Assembly (NCBI GenBank): GCA_910588455.1
Contig: CAJUPG010000005.1
Span: 1-52,671 of the forward strand
Direction: 5' to 3'
DNA length: 52,671 bases
DNA from: an uncultured Oscillospiraceae bacterium
GTDB lineage: Bacteria > Bacillota > Clostridia > Oscillospirales > Oscillospiraceae
Shown: one piece after another, positions 40,707 through 48,738 of the stretch
Numbering within the stretch: position 1 is the stretch's first letter
Layout: each line of letters begins with the position of its first letter
Notes under the pieces: generated by a model
Seen by the model: only the letters and a program-made list of their open reading frames with translations
The model's database searches: none
What the model was told of the DNA's origin: nothing
Position numbers and translations under genes: made by a program

Positions 40707-42128
40707 TCAGGTACAGCCTTTGCAGAGATTACAATCCGTATAATTACAATCTGTATATGTCCGCCCAGCGTGGACAGCCTGCAAGGCGATGGCGCATTCC
40801 AGCCGCTTGCGCTGCATTTCACAGGCGGTCCGGTTCGGCTTTTTTATGTCGCCATTCACAATCAGATTGGAGGCCGAACAGCCCCCGCTGCAATAGAACC
40901 GGGCCCAACACTCCTTGCAGTCCTCCCGGGTGTAGATGTTCAAGTTGGAGAACTGCTCCGAGACCCGCAGATCCAGCGTTCCGTCCAGCACGCTGCCCAT
41001 CTTGTACTCCTCTTTTCCCACAAACTGGTGGCAGGGATAGATATCCCCCTCCGGAGTGACGGCCACATATTCGCACCCGGCTCCGCACCCCCGCAGCCGC
41101 TTGATCACGCAGGGCCCTTGCTCCAGGTCCACGTTGAAGTGGAAGAAATTCACCGGCTTCTCCCGGTCCAGCAGCCGGCGGGCCAGCTCCTCATACTCCC
41201 GCTCCACCTGCTCCAGATCCTCCTCCCGGATGGCGAAGGGATCTTCGGCGGGACCGCTGGCGGGCTCCACCGAGACGTGCTTGAACCCCAGGTCCGCCAG
41301 GTGCATCACGTCCTGGGCAAAATCCAGATTCTCCCGTGTAAAGGTTCCCCGGACGTAGTAGTCCTTGGTCCCCCGGCCAGACACCAGCTTCTGGAACTTG
41401 GGCACAATAATGTCATAGCTCCCCTGGCCCCCGGGGGTGGGGCGCATATGGTCGTTGACGGCGGGACGGCCGTCCAGAGACAAAACCACGTTGGACATCT
41501 CTTGGTTGATGTAGGCAATGTTCTCGTCATTGAGCAGCATCCCGTTGGTTGTGATTGTAAAGCGGAAACACTTGTCATGCTCTTTTTCCAGAGAGCGGGC
41601 ATACTCAACCGTCCGGCGCACCGTGTCCATGGCCATCAGGGGCTCCCCGCCGAAAAAGTCAATTTCGATGTTCCGCCGTTTGCCGGAGCGCTCCACCACA
41701 AAGTCGATGGCCTTTTTGGCTGTTTCAAAGTCCATGGTCATCCGGTGGCCGGTGCCGAAGTCCCCTGTGGAGGCGAAGCAGTACCGGCAGCGCAGATTGC
41801 AGTCGTGGGACACGTGGAGGCACAGGGCTTTGATCACCGCCGCCTTGGGCAGCGCCATAGCCGCCTCCGGGTCGATATACTCGTCGGTAGTGAACAGCAG
41901 CCCCTCGTTTTGCAGCTCCCGCAGCTCTTCCCAGGCGTCCAGGACCTGTTCGGGGGCATATTGGGGCAGCTTTTCCAGCAGCTCCGGCGGAACACCCCTC
42001 CCCTCCCCTACCGGTCCATCCAGTAAATTCAATAAATCGTAGCTCAGCCGGTCCAGCACATGGACCGCGCCGCTGTTCACATCCGCCGCCAGGTACTGGC
42101 CCAGGGCAGAAAAAGTGTGCACCATCAT
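40707..42128 (-). CDS. scfB: SCIFF radical SAM maturase (thioether-forming)
   Basis: This enzyme installs Cys-Thr thioether bonds in the SCIFF peptide encoded just upstream. The 473-residue protein has an N-terminal peptide-recognition (RRE-like) part, the radical SAM cluster motif HDCNLRCRYC (Cys110, Cys114, Cys117) and GGEPLM. A C-terminal SPASM domain has CGAGCEYVAVTPEGDIYPC and CKECWARFYCSGGC for two auxiliary Fe-S clusters. The start is one of two adjacent ATGs (42128 or 42125) after GGAGGG. A hairpin terminator separates it from scfA. The Cys-rich tail ends in CNLCKGC. Confidence 0.94.
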   Translation of the reverse strand: MMVHTFSALGQYLAADVNSGAVHVLDRLSYDLLNLLDGPVGEGRGVPPELLEKLPQYAPEQVLDAWEELRELQNEGLLFTTDEYIDPEAAMALPKAAVIKALCLHVSHDCNLRCRYCFASTGDFGTGHRMTMDFETAKKAIDFVVERSGKRRNIEIDFFGGEPLMAMDTVRRTVEYARSLEKEHDKCFRFTITTNGMLLNDENIAYINQEMSNVVLSLDGRPAVNDHMRPTPGGQGSYDIIVPKFQKLVSGRGTKDYYVRGTFTRENLDFAQDVMHLADLGFKHVSVEPASGPAEDPFAIREEDLEQVEREYEELARRLLDREKPVNFFHFNVDLEQGPCVIKRLRGCGAGCEYVAVTPEGDIYPCHQFVGKEEYKMGSVLDGTLDLRVSEQFSNLNIYTREDCKECWARFYCSGGCSASNLIVNGDIKKPNRTACEMQRKRLECAIALQAVHAGRTYTDCNYTDCNLCKGCT

Positions 42129-42160
42129 TTGTATTGTTCCCTCCATCTTTTTTACAACGA

Positions 42161-42187
42161 AAACGGCAGGCCGCAGGCCTGCCGTTT
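42161..42187 (-). terminator. Partial terminator between scfA and scfB
   Basis: A 12 bp stem AAACGGCAGGCC / GGCCTGCCGTTT with a 3 nt loop and a weak T-run (CGTTTTCGTT) follows the scfA stop by 4 nt on the minus strand. It likely lets some transcripts through, giving more peptide mRNA than enzyme mRNA. Confidence 0.8.
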
Positions 42188-42190
42188 TTC

Positions 42191-42331
42191 TTACTCTTTC
42201 TCGCACTTCTGGTTGGCCACCGTGCAGGAAGTCTTGCAGGCGGACTGGCAGGAAGTCTGACACTCGCCGCAGCCGCCCTTGGCAGCGCTGGCCTTCAGAG
42301 TCGCGCCGTTCAGCGTCTGAATATGCTTCAT
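42191..42331 (-). CDS. scfA: SCIFF peptide (six cysteines in forty-five residues)
   Basis: A 46-residue ribosomal peptide precursor that begins MKHIQTLNGATLKAS and has Cys at 21, 24, 28, 32, 36 and 43, the six-Cys pattern of SCIFF. The peptide is nearly universal in Clostridia and becomes a thioether-containing product whose role is unknown. An AAAGGAGGAA sequence and a consensus promoter precede it. The maturase scfB lies downstream beyond a hairpin; the TIGR04086 membrane protein gene lies upstream, the usual neighbourhood. Confidence 0.96.
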   Translation of the reverse strand: MKHIQTLNGATLKASAAKGGCGECQTSCQSACKTSCTVANQKCEKE

Positions 42332-42363
42332 CGAAATTCCTCCTTTATTGGCAGATTGGGCCT

Positions 42364-42392
42364 ATTATACCATAAGGCGGACGGCTTTTCAA
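42364..42392 (-). promoter_or_regulatory. Promoter of scfA
   Basis: The minus strand has TTGAAA, 17 nt and TATAAT immediately after the stop of the upstream gene and about 33 nt before scfA. Confidence 0.88.
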
Positions 42393-42818
42393 TCACTTTC
42401 TTTTCCGTTTTTTCTTCCGGCTGCCCAGCACCCCCGCCAGGGCTCCCCCGCAGGCGCAGGCCAGGGCCAGCCGAACACCCCCCTGGGCCAGCGACGCCTC
42501 ATCGTAGAGCAGCAGTCCGATACTCAGCAGCAGCAGGAACAGGATCGCCCCCGTGCCTAGTCCCACCGGCAGAGGCTTGGAACCGACCCAGCGCACCGCC
42601 AGCAGTCCTCCCAGCAGCGCCCCAATCACACAGGAGGCCGTCACCAGCCCCCCCATTGCGCTCTCCGAGAGTATGCCGGCGGAAATGAGACAGGCTCCCG
42701 CCAACAGCACCAGCAAGGTAACGGCCAGGGCCACTACGCCCCCCTTCAGCACCTCGCACATGGCGTTGAGCCAGCCGCTGGCCGGGTGCTCCGCCTGACG
42801 CTTTCCCTTTTGCTTCAT
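42393..42818 (-). CDS. TIGR04086 family membrane protein
   Basis: A 141-residue protein with four hydrophobic helices (VVALAVTLLVLLAGACLISAG, GGLVTASCVIGALLGGLLAV, GAILFLLLLSIGLLLY and LALACACGGALAGVLG) and a basic C-terminus (RKKKRKRK). It fits the TIGR04086 family, found next to SCIFF genes in Clostridia; the role is unknown and may be in the handling of the peptide. Its ribosome-binding site GGGGAGGG is in the 3' arm of the yajC terminator hairpin, directly before the ATG. Confidence 0.82.
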   Translation of the reverse strand: MKQKGKRQAEHPASGWLNAMCEVLKGGVVALAVTLLVLLAGACLISAGILSESAMGGLVTASCVIGALLGGLLAVRWVGSKPLPVGLGTGAILFLLLLSIGLLLYDEASLAQGGVRLALACACGGALAGVLGSRKKKRKRK

Positions 42819-42868
42819 AAAAAGACCCTCCCCGCAAATTCCAGTTGTGGAATCCTATGCGGGGAGGG
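42819..42868 (-). terminator. yajC terminator that also contains the next gene's ribosome-binding site
   Basis: On the minus strand CCCTCCCCGCA (42868-42858) pairs with TGCGGGGAGGG (42836-42826), with an inner ATTCCA/TGGAAT stem, then TCTTTTT and the ATG of the TIGR04086 gene. The Shine-Dalgarno sequence is inside the 3' arm. Confidence 0.75.
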
Positions 42869-42887
42869 AACAAAACATACCGCTTGT

Positions 42888-43163
42888 TTACTTGGCCTCC
42901 GGATCAGCGGCGGGGGTGCCCTTGGTGGAAACCGCCCACTTGGTGAACTCGATCCGAACCCGGTCGGCACCGCTCTCCAGGACGATGGTATTTTCCTTCA
43001 CCTGACAGATGGTGCCGGTGATGCCGCCAATCGTGGTAATCTCATCCCCGATGGTCAGAGAGTCCCGCATGGCCTGGGCTTCTTTTTTCCGCTTGTTCTC
43101 CGGACGAATCATCATGAAGTACAAAAGCCCAAACATGACGGCGATCATTAACAATGTTTCCAA
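42888..43163 (-). CDS. yajC: Preprotein translocase subunit YajC
   Basis: YajC is a small membrane protein associated with the SecDF-YajC complex. The 91-residue protein has one N-terminal membrane helix (LLMIAVMFGLLYFMMIRP) followed by the family block KKEAQAMRDSLTIGDEITTIGGITGTI. The start appears to be TTG at 43163, as AGGAGG lies 9 nt upstream; an in-frame ATG five codons later lacks a site. The gene upstream is a chemoreceptor and the gene downstream the TIGR04086 protein. secD and secF are not in the window. Confidence 0.92.
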   Translation of the reverse strand: METLLMIAVMFGLLYFMMIRPENKRKKEAQAMRDSLTIGDEITTIGGITGTICQVKENTIVLESGADRVRIEFTKWAVSTKGTPAADPEAK

Positions 43164-43204
43164 AATTTGCTACCTCCTAATATCATTGCGGTGCAGGCTT
43201 GTCT

Positions 43205-44854
43205 TTAGCGCTTAAGCTGGAATCCACTGGTCTGCTGCTTCAAAACCTGGGCGTGGGCGAAGAGCTCTTCGCTTACGGCGGCGGACTCCTCGCTGGTGGC
43301 GGAGTTGGTCTGAACCACGGCGGAAATCTGGCTGATGCCGTCGGTCACGTGGGTGATGGTCTCCACCTCCGCCTGGACCACGTCGGCAATGGCGTTGATC
43401 TCCCGGATGGAGCTGGACGCCAGATCCATGGTGCTGTGCAGGGACTGAGACACCCCGTCCACCAGGCCGCTGCCCAGTTTTACCGACTGGACCGAGTCCT
43501 CAATAAGCTTCTTGGTGGCCTTGGCCGCCTGGTCGGACTGGACCGCCAAAGACCGGACTTCGTCGGCCACCACGGCAAAGCCCTTGCCGGCGGTGCCCGC
43601 CCGGGCGGCCTCCACGGCGGCGTTCAGAGCCAGAATGTTGGTCTGGAAAGCGATATCCTCAATGGTCTTGATGATCTTGCCGATCTCCTGAGAGGACTGG
43701 TTGATATCCTGCATGGCCTGTACCATCTTTTCCATCTGCACGTTGCATTCCTGGATGCGCTGGCCGGTCAAATCTGCATTTTCTCTGGCCTGCCGCGCCC
43801 GCTTGGCGTTGCCGTCGGCGTCCTTCTGCATCTCCGCCAGGGCCGCAAACAGCTCCTCTACCGAGCTGGCCTGCTCTGTGGCCCCCTGGGCCATGGTCTG
43901 GGCGCTGCTGGAAATGTGGTCGGCGCTGCCGGACACATCCCCCGCCGCCTGGTCGATCTGGCCCATGGCGTTGGAGATGTCGGTGGTAAAGCTGTTGATG
44001 GACTCCTCAATGGCCCGGAAATCGCCAATAAAGCGCTCCTGGGTATGCACGTTGAAATTCCCCTGGGACAGCTCGCCCATGATGCGGGTGATGTCTTCCA
44101 CATAGCTATGGATTAAAGCCATAGAGGTTTCCAGAGTATTGGCCAGCTGGCCCAGTTCGTTTTTCGACTGGTAGCCCAGGTCCAGATCCAAATCGCCCTC
44201 CTGCATCACCTTGCTCTTGTGGGTGATGGTCAGGATGGGCCGGACCACTTTGGACATGACGTACCACCCCTGGCTGTACAGGCAGACCAGGTTGATCAAA
44301 AAGCATACGATGGCCGTTACCTGCAAGGTCAGAATGGTACGGTTCAGTACGTGTTCAGCCTCCTCCCGGATGGCCTCTTCCCGGGCGATTACCGTATCCA
44401 GCGCCCCCACAAGAGTGGTCAGGGTGGGCTGAATTTCGTTCTGATAGCGCGCCTGAGCCGCCTGGGGACTGACGGCCATCTGCTCCAGAATCTCGCCGGC
44501 GGTCTCGTGGAGCTTTTTGTGCAGCGGCTCCATCACATTGATCTGTTCCACAATCTGGGGGTCGTCGCTTTTCTCTTCGCCATAAATCCACTGACCCAGC
44601 GCACAGGCAGTATAATCCAGGCTGCCGGTAAACTCCGCGCCGGCGTAAAGTGCGTTGCTTAAATTGCTGGACCAGCGATAATGCGCAGCCTCCGCATTGT
44701 AAGCCCGTGCAAGCAATGCGTTGGCGTCCTCTGTCAAGGTGTTTGCTTTTTTAATAGACCCCACATTGACCAGAACCATCACGCAAAAGAGCAACGTAGC
44801 CAATACGCTGGCGGCAATGCGGATCAGCACGGAGCGTTTAATACTTGTAAACAT
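43205..44854 (-). CDS. Methyl-accepting chemotaxis protein with CZB-like extracytoplasmic sensor
   Basis: A 549-residue chemoreceptor. A membrane helix near 8-31 and a second near 183-210 flank a helical sensor. HAMP follows, then the signalling domain with the hairpin EDIAFQTNILALNAAVEAARAGTAGKGFAVVADEVRSLA. The sensor has His58, Trp61, Cys84 in ACALGQW, His112 and His116, the three-His, one-Cys pattern of CZB zinc-binding domains, which usually are cytoplasmic. The start at 44854 is 7 nt after GGAG; an ATG two codons earlier is too close. No other motility gene is in the window. Confidence 0.93.
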   Translation of the reverse strand: MFTSIKRSVLIRIAASVLATLLFCVMVLVNVGSIKKANTLTEDANALLARAYNAEAAHYRWSSNLSNALYAGAEFTGSLDYTACALGQWIYGEEKSDDPQIVEQINVMEPLHKKLHETAGEILEQMAVSPQAAQARYQNEIQPTLTTLVGALDTVIAREEAIREEAEHVLNRTILTLQVTAIVCFLINLVCLYSQGWYVMSKVVRPILTITHKSKVMQEGDLDLDLGYQSKNELGQLANTLETSMALIHSYVEDITRIMGELSQGNFNVHTQERFIGDFRAIEESINSFTTDISNAMGQIDQAAGDVSGSADHISSSAQTMAQGATEQASSVEELFAALAEMQKDADGNAKRARQARENADLTGQRIQECNVQMEKMVQAMQDINQSSQEIGKIIKTIEDIAFQTNILALNAAVEAARAGTAGKGFAVVADEVRSLAVQSDQAAKATKKLIEDSVQSVKLGSGLVDGVSQSLHSTMDLASSSIREINAIADVVQAEVETITHVTDGISQISAVVQTNSATSEESAAVSEELFAHAQVLKQQTSGFQLKR

Positions 44855-44936
44855 ATGCATTCTCCTACAAATTTTACTGGACTAATCCTATCATATTGTA
44901 TGGATCAACCCCTTCATCTGTTCCGATCCATTCGTT

Positions 44937-44966
44937 GCAAAAAGAAGGAGCGCCGCTGGGCGCTCC
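44937..44966 (-). terminator. Terminator after fba
   Basis: On the minus strand GGAGCGCC, a 4 nt loop and GGCGCTCC are followed by TTCTTTTT, 33 nt after the fba stop. Confidence 0.88.
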
Positions 44967-44998
44967 CTCTTTCTATGGAGCTCAAGGGCCGGGCTGAA

Positions 44999-45964
44999 TT
45001 ACGCCTTGCCGTCGCAGCCCAGGACGTTGATCAGCTTGTGCTTGACCAGCTCCTTGATGTTGGCGCGGGCGGGCTTGAGGTACTCGCGGGGGTCGAACTT
45101 GTCGGGGTGCTCGTTGAAGAACTGGCGGATGGTGCCGGTCATGGCCAGACGCAGGTCGGAGTCGATGTTAATTTTACACACGGCGCTCCGGGCGGCCTGA
45201 CGTAGCTGCTCCTCGGGGATGCCCACGGCGTCAGGCATTTTGCCGCCGTTCTCGTTGATCATCTTCACGAAGTTCTGGGGCACGCTGGAGGAGCCGTGGA
45301 GCACGATGGGGAACCCGGGCAGGCGCTTGACCACCTCGTCCAGAATATCGAAGCGCAGGGGCGGGGGAACCAGTTCGCCCTTCTCGTTGCGGGTACACTG
45401 GTCGGCGGTGAACTTATATGCGCCGTGACTGGTGCCGATGGCGATGGCCAGAGAGTCGCAGCCAGTCTTGGAAACGAACTCCTCCACCTCTTCGGGGCGG
45501 GTGTAGGAGGAATCCTCGGCGGAAACCTGAACCTCGTCCTCCACGCCGGCCAGGCTGCCCAGCTCGGCCTCGACCACCACACCGTGGTCGTGGGCGTACT
45601 CCACCACCTTCTTGGTAATCTCGATGTTCTCGGCGAAGGGCTTGGAGGAGGCGTCGATCATAACGGAGGTAAAGCCGCCGTCCACGCAGGACTTACAGGT
45701 CTCGAAGCTGTCGCCGTGGTCCAGATGCAGGCAGATGGGCAGGCCGGTCTCGATAATGGCGGACTCCACCAGCTTCACCAGATAGGTATGGTTGGCATAG
45801 GCGCGGGCGCCCTTGGAAACCTGAAGGATCAGGGGGGCGTTGACCTCTTTGGCCGCCTCGGTGATGCCCTGGACGATTTCCATGTTGTTGACGTTGAACG
45901 CGCCGATGGCGTAACCGCCGTTATAGGCTTTCTTAAACATCTCAGTTGTCGTAACAAGGGGCAT
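44999..45964 (-). CDS. fba: Class II fructose-1,6-bisphosphate aldolase
   Basis: Fba splits fructose 1,6-bisphosphate to dihydroxyacetone phosphate and glyceraldehyde 3-phosphate. The 321-residue protein has the zinc ligands in CLHLDHGDSFE, VEAELGSLAG, GTSHGAYKF and VLHGSSSVPQ, and the catalytic Asp in LDHGD. The opening MPLVTTTEMFKKAYNGGYAIGAFN is typical. An AAGGAGG sequence precedes the start. It is divergent from the phosphofructokinase gene, so two successive glycolytic enzymes share one regulatory region. Confidence 0.97.
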   Translation of the reverse strand: MPLVTTTEMFKKAYNGGYAIGAFNVNNMEIVQGITEAAKEVNAPLILQVSKGARAYANHTYLVKLVESAIIETGLPICLHLDHGDSFETCKSCVDGGFTSVMIDASSKPFAENIEITKKVVEYAHDHGVVVEAELGSLAGVEDEVQVSAEDSSYTRPEEVEEFVSKTGCDSLAIAIGTSHGAYKFTADQCTRNEKGELVPPPLRFDILDEVVKRLPGFPIVLHGSSSVPQNFVKMINENGGKMPDAVGIPEEQLRQAARSAVCKINIDSDLRLAMTGTIRQFFNEHPDKFDPREYLKPARANIKELVKHKLINVLGCDGKA

Positions 45965-45996
45965 GGGAATATCCTCCTTATAATAAAGTCGCTTCT

Positions 45997-46024
45997 ATTT
46001 TACCACACTTTCTCCAGAATGCAA
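45997..46024 (-). promoter_or_regulatory. Proximal promoter of fba
   Basis: The minus strand has TTGCAT, 16 nt and TAAAAT, about 33 nt before the fba ATG. It lies downstream of a possible small RNA or leader terminator (46036-46073). Confidence 0.6.
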
Positions 46025-46035
46025 CAGGAAAGTGG

Positions 46036-46164
46036 AAAAAAACTACAAGGGCGCGAAGCGGGCGGTTTTGTAGGATTTGTGAATCAGGCTCCGGAAGCCC
46101 GCAGCTGTGCCTGTTCCGGCATCACAGCCGGTCCACAACCGGGAATATCTTAAGGTTTGCTCCA
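46036..46164 (-). ncRNA. Possible structured small RNA or attenuated leader upstream of fba
   Basis: A stretch of about 125 nt follows a good minus-strand promoter (46165-46193). It can form CCGGT-TGTGG-ACCGG, a CCGGAA/TTCCGG pairing and a competing CTGTG/CACAG pairing. It ends with CTACAA, a 19 nt loop and TTGTAG followed by TTTTTTT. I know no family that matches. The short 6 bp final stem makes the terminator weak, so a long fba leader is also possible. No protein-coding frame here is convincing. Confidence 0.38.
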
Positions 46165-46193
46165 ATTCTACCATGAAGCACCCCAAAATTCAA
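46165..46193 (-). promoter_or_regulatory. Distal minus-strand promoter before fba
   Basis: The minus strand has TTGAAT, 17 nt and TAGAAT, with no gene starting close by; the transcript would run 200 nt before fba or stop at the T-run near 46036. Confidence 0.55.
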
Positions 46194-46216
46194 GACAGAG
46201 TCGGCGATTCTTCCCG

Positions 46217-46245
46217 TTTACAATAGCGGGAAATTTTGCTATAAT
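46217..46245 (+). promoter_or_regulatory. Promoter of the phosphofructokinase gene
   Basis: TTTACA, 17 nt and TATAAT on the plus strand, about 60 nt before the ATG at 46306. Confidence 0.88.
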
Positions 46246-46305
46246 ACCTGCGTTAAGATCATGTCCCAGTCTGCAAAGGATATTTTGAATTTGGAGGTAA
46301 TCAAC

Positions 46306-47547
46306 ATGAGCAACGAATTGAAGGGCGCCCTGATTATCGGTCAGTCCGGCGGCCCCACTTCCGTCATCAATGCCAGCGCCTATGGCGTCATCCGCACCGC
46401 GCTGGACAACCCGGCCATCACCGCCGTTTACGGCGCGGCCCACGGCATCAAGGGCGTTTTGAACGACAAGCTGTACGACATGGGCCAGGAGGACGCCAGG
46501 GAGCTGGAGCTGCTGCTGAATACCCCCTCCTCTGAGCTGGGCTCCTGCCGCTATAAGATTGCCGACCCCGACAAGGACGACACCGACTATAAGCGCATCC
46601 TGGAGATTTTCCAGAAATATGACGTGCGCTATTTCTTCTACAACGGCGGCAATGACTCCATGGACACCTGCAATAAGATTTCCAAATATATGCAGAAGGT
46701 GGGCTATGAGTGCCGGATCATGGGCGTACCCAAGACCATTGACAACGACCTGTTCGGCACCGACCACTGCCCCGGCTTCGCCTCCGCCGCCAAGTATATC
46801 GCCACCTCCTGCGCCGAGGTCTACAAGGATGCCCGGGTGTACGACACCGGTATGGTAACCGTGATTGAGATTATGGGCCGTCACGCCGGCTGGCTGGCCG
46901 GCGCCGCTGCCCTGGCGGGCGTTGTGGGCTGCGCCCCCGACCTGGTCTATCTGCCCGAGGTGAACTTCGACATGGACAAGTTCCTTGCCGATGTGGACGC
47001 CATCTATAAAAAGAATGGCAACTGCATCGTGGCCGTCTCCGAGGGCATCCACTATGCCGACGGCACCTTCGTCTCCGAGGCCAAGACCTCTGCCACCGAC
47101 GGCTTCGGCCACGCCCAGCTGGGCGGCCTGGCCGCGCTGCTGGCCAATGTGGTCAAGGAGCGCACCGGGGCCAAGGTCCGGGGCATTGAGCTGTCCCTCC
47201 TCCAGCGCTGCGGCGCCCACGTGGCCTCCCGTACCGACATCGACGAGTCCTTCCTGGCCGGCAAGACCGCCGTGGAGGCCGCCGTGGCCGGTGAGACCGA
47301 CAAAATGGTGGGCTTCGAGTGCTCCCGTGAGGGCGGCAAGTACACCTGCAAGACCAAGCTGTTCAATCTGTCTGAGGTGGCCAACTTCGAGAAGAAGGTC
47401 CCCCTGGAGTGGATCAACGCCGAGGGCAACGGCGTGACCCAGGACTATATCGACTATGCGCTGCCCCTGATTCAGGGCGACGCCAAGGCGCCCACCGAGA
47501 ACTCTCTCCCCCGGTTCGCCCGGCTGAAGAAAGTTTTTGCGAAATAA
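46306..47547 (+). CDS. pfp: Pyrophosphate-type 6-phosphofructokinase
   Basis: This enzyme phosphorylates fructose 6-phosphate. The 413-residue protein has GQSGGPTSVINAS at the N-terminus, GGNDS at 114-118 in place of the ATP-type GGDGS, PKTIDND at 142-148 with Lys143 where ATP enzymes have Gly, and MGRHAGW at 190-196. These two changes are the known signs of PPi-dependent, reversible enzymes. The start has TTGGAGG 9 nt upstream. It is divergent from fba and ends at a bidirectional terminator. Confidence 0.93.
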   Translation: MSNELKGALIIGQSGGPTSVINASAYGVIRTALDNPAITAVYGAAHGIKGVLNDKLYDMGQEDARELELLLNTPSSELGSCRYKIADPDKDDTDYKRILEIFQKYDVRYFFYNGGNDSMDTCNKISKYMQKVGYECRIMGVPKTIDNDLFGTDHCPGFASAAKYIATSCAEVYKDARVYDTGMVTVIEIMGRHAGWLAGAAALAGVVGCAPDLVYLPEVNFDMDKFLADVDAIYKKNGNCIVAVSEGIHYADGTFVSEAKTSATDGFGHAQLGGLAALLANVVKERTGAKVRGIELSLLQRCGAHVASRTDIDESFLAGKTAVEAAVAGETDKMVGFECSREGGKYTCKTKLFNLSEVANFEKKVPLEWINAEGNGVTQDYIDYALPLIQGDAKAPTENSLPRFARLKKVFAK

Positions 47548-47554
47548 AAAGCCT

Positions 47555-47594
47555 AAAAGCTCCGCTGTCCAGAATTTCGGACAGCGGAGCTTTT
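47555..47594. terminator. Bidirectional terminator between pfp and tgt
   Basis: A 16 bp perfect stem AAAAGCTCCGCTGTCC / GGACAGCGGAGCTTTT with an 8 nt loop between two convergent genes, with A and T runs at its ends. Confidence 0.95.
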
Positions 47595-47601
47595 TTCTGT
47601 C

Positions 47602-48738
47602 TCAGTATGGCGCAGGCTTCTCCAAAACAGACGAATAGGTCTCGCGGAACGCCCCAAAGGTCCCGCTGTCCAGGGCCTTCCGGATCCGGGCCATCAGCTC
47701 GTTGTAAAAATACAGGTTGTGCAGCACCGCCAGCCGCATGGCCAGCATCTCCCCCGCCGTGACCAGGTGGCGCAGGTAGGCCCGGGAGAAGGACCGGCAG
47801 GCTGGACACTGGCAGCCCTCCGAGATAGGCCGCGTGTCCAGCTTGTAGCGCTCATTTTTGATGTTGATGGTCCCCTGCCAGGTAAACAGCTTGCCGTGGC
47901 GGGCGTTCCGGGCGGGCATGACGCAGTCGAAGAAATCCACGCCACGGGCGACGCCCTCAATGATATTGGAGGGCGTCCCCACTCCCATCAGATACCGGGG
48001 CTTGTCCTGGGGCATATGGGGCTCCACCGCCTCAATAATCTCGTACATCACCTCAGTGGGCTCCCCCACCGCCAGCCCGCCGATGGCGAATCCGTCGCAG
48101 GGCATTTGGGCGATCCGCTTCATATGCTCCACCCGCAGCTCCGGGTAGGTCCCGCCCTGGTTGATTCCAAAGAGCTGCTGTCCCGGGTTGACACAGTCCT
48201 CCGCCCGGTTGAGCTTCTCATGCTCGGTTACGCAACGCTCCAGCCACCGGGCGGTCCGCTGGCAGGACTTTTGCACGTATTCAAAGGGGGAGGGATTTTC
48301 CACACACTCGTCAAAGGCCATGGCAATGTCGCTGCCCAGGTTGGACTGGATGCGCATGGACTCCTCCGGCCCCATAAAGATGCGCCGGCCGTCGATGTGG
48401 GAGGCGAAGGTGACCCCCTCCTCCTTGATTTTCCGCAGGCCCGCAAGGGAAAATACTTGAAAGCCTCCGCTGTCGGTGAGCATGGGGCCGTCCCAGTCCA
48501 TAAACCGGTGCAGCCCCCCCATTTGGCGGACATTCTCGTCTCCCGGACGCAGATGCAGATGGTAGGTGTTGGACAGCTCGATTTGACAGCCGATCTCCTT
48601 CAAATCGTGGGCGGACACCGCGCCCTTGATGGCCCCCTGGGTGCCGACGTTCATAAAAACCGGGGTCTGGACCGTGCCGTGGGAACAAACAAAAACCCCC
48701 CGGCGGGCCGCCCCCTCCCGCTTGATTACTTCAAACAC
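47602..48738 (-). CDS. tgt: tRNA-guanine transglycosylase
   Basis: Tgt exchanges guanine 34 for preQ1 in tRNAs with GUN anticodons. The 378-residue protein has the substrate Asp in LTDSGGFQVFSL, the nucleophile Asp in GVDFFDCVMPARNARHG and the zinc ligands CQCPACRSF...RHLV. It starts inside the end of the reductase-like gene, with a 13 nt overlap in another frame. queA is not adjacent here. Confidence 0.97.
   Translation of the reverse strand: MFEVIKREGAARRGVFVCSHGTVQTPVFMNVGTQGAIKGAVSAHDLKEIGCQIELSNTYHLHLRPGDENVRQMGGLHRFMDWDGPMLTDSGGFQVFSLAGLRKIKEEGVTFASHIDGRRIFMGPEESMRIQSNLGSDIAMAFDECVENPSPFEYVQKSCQRTARWLERCVTEHEKLNRAEDCVNPGQQLFGINQGGTYPELRVEHMKRIAQMPCDGFAIGGLAVGEPTEVMYEIIEAVEPHMPQDKPRYLMGVGTPSNIIEGVARGVDFFDCVMPARNARHGKLFTWQGTINIKNERYKLDTRPISEGCQCPACRSFSRAYLRHLVTAGEMLAMRLAVLHNLYFYNELMARIRKALDSGTFGAFRETYSSVLEKPAPY

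Noticed and set aside
46168..47220. Minus-strand 350-codon open frame
   Set aside because: Antisense shadow of the phosphofructokinase gene; Gly/Val/Ile-rich with no motif.
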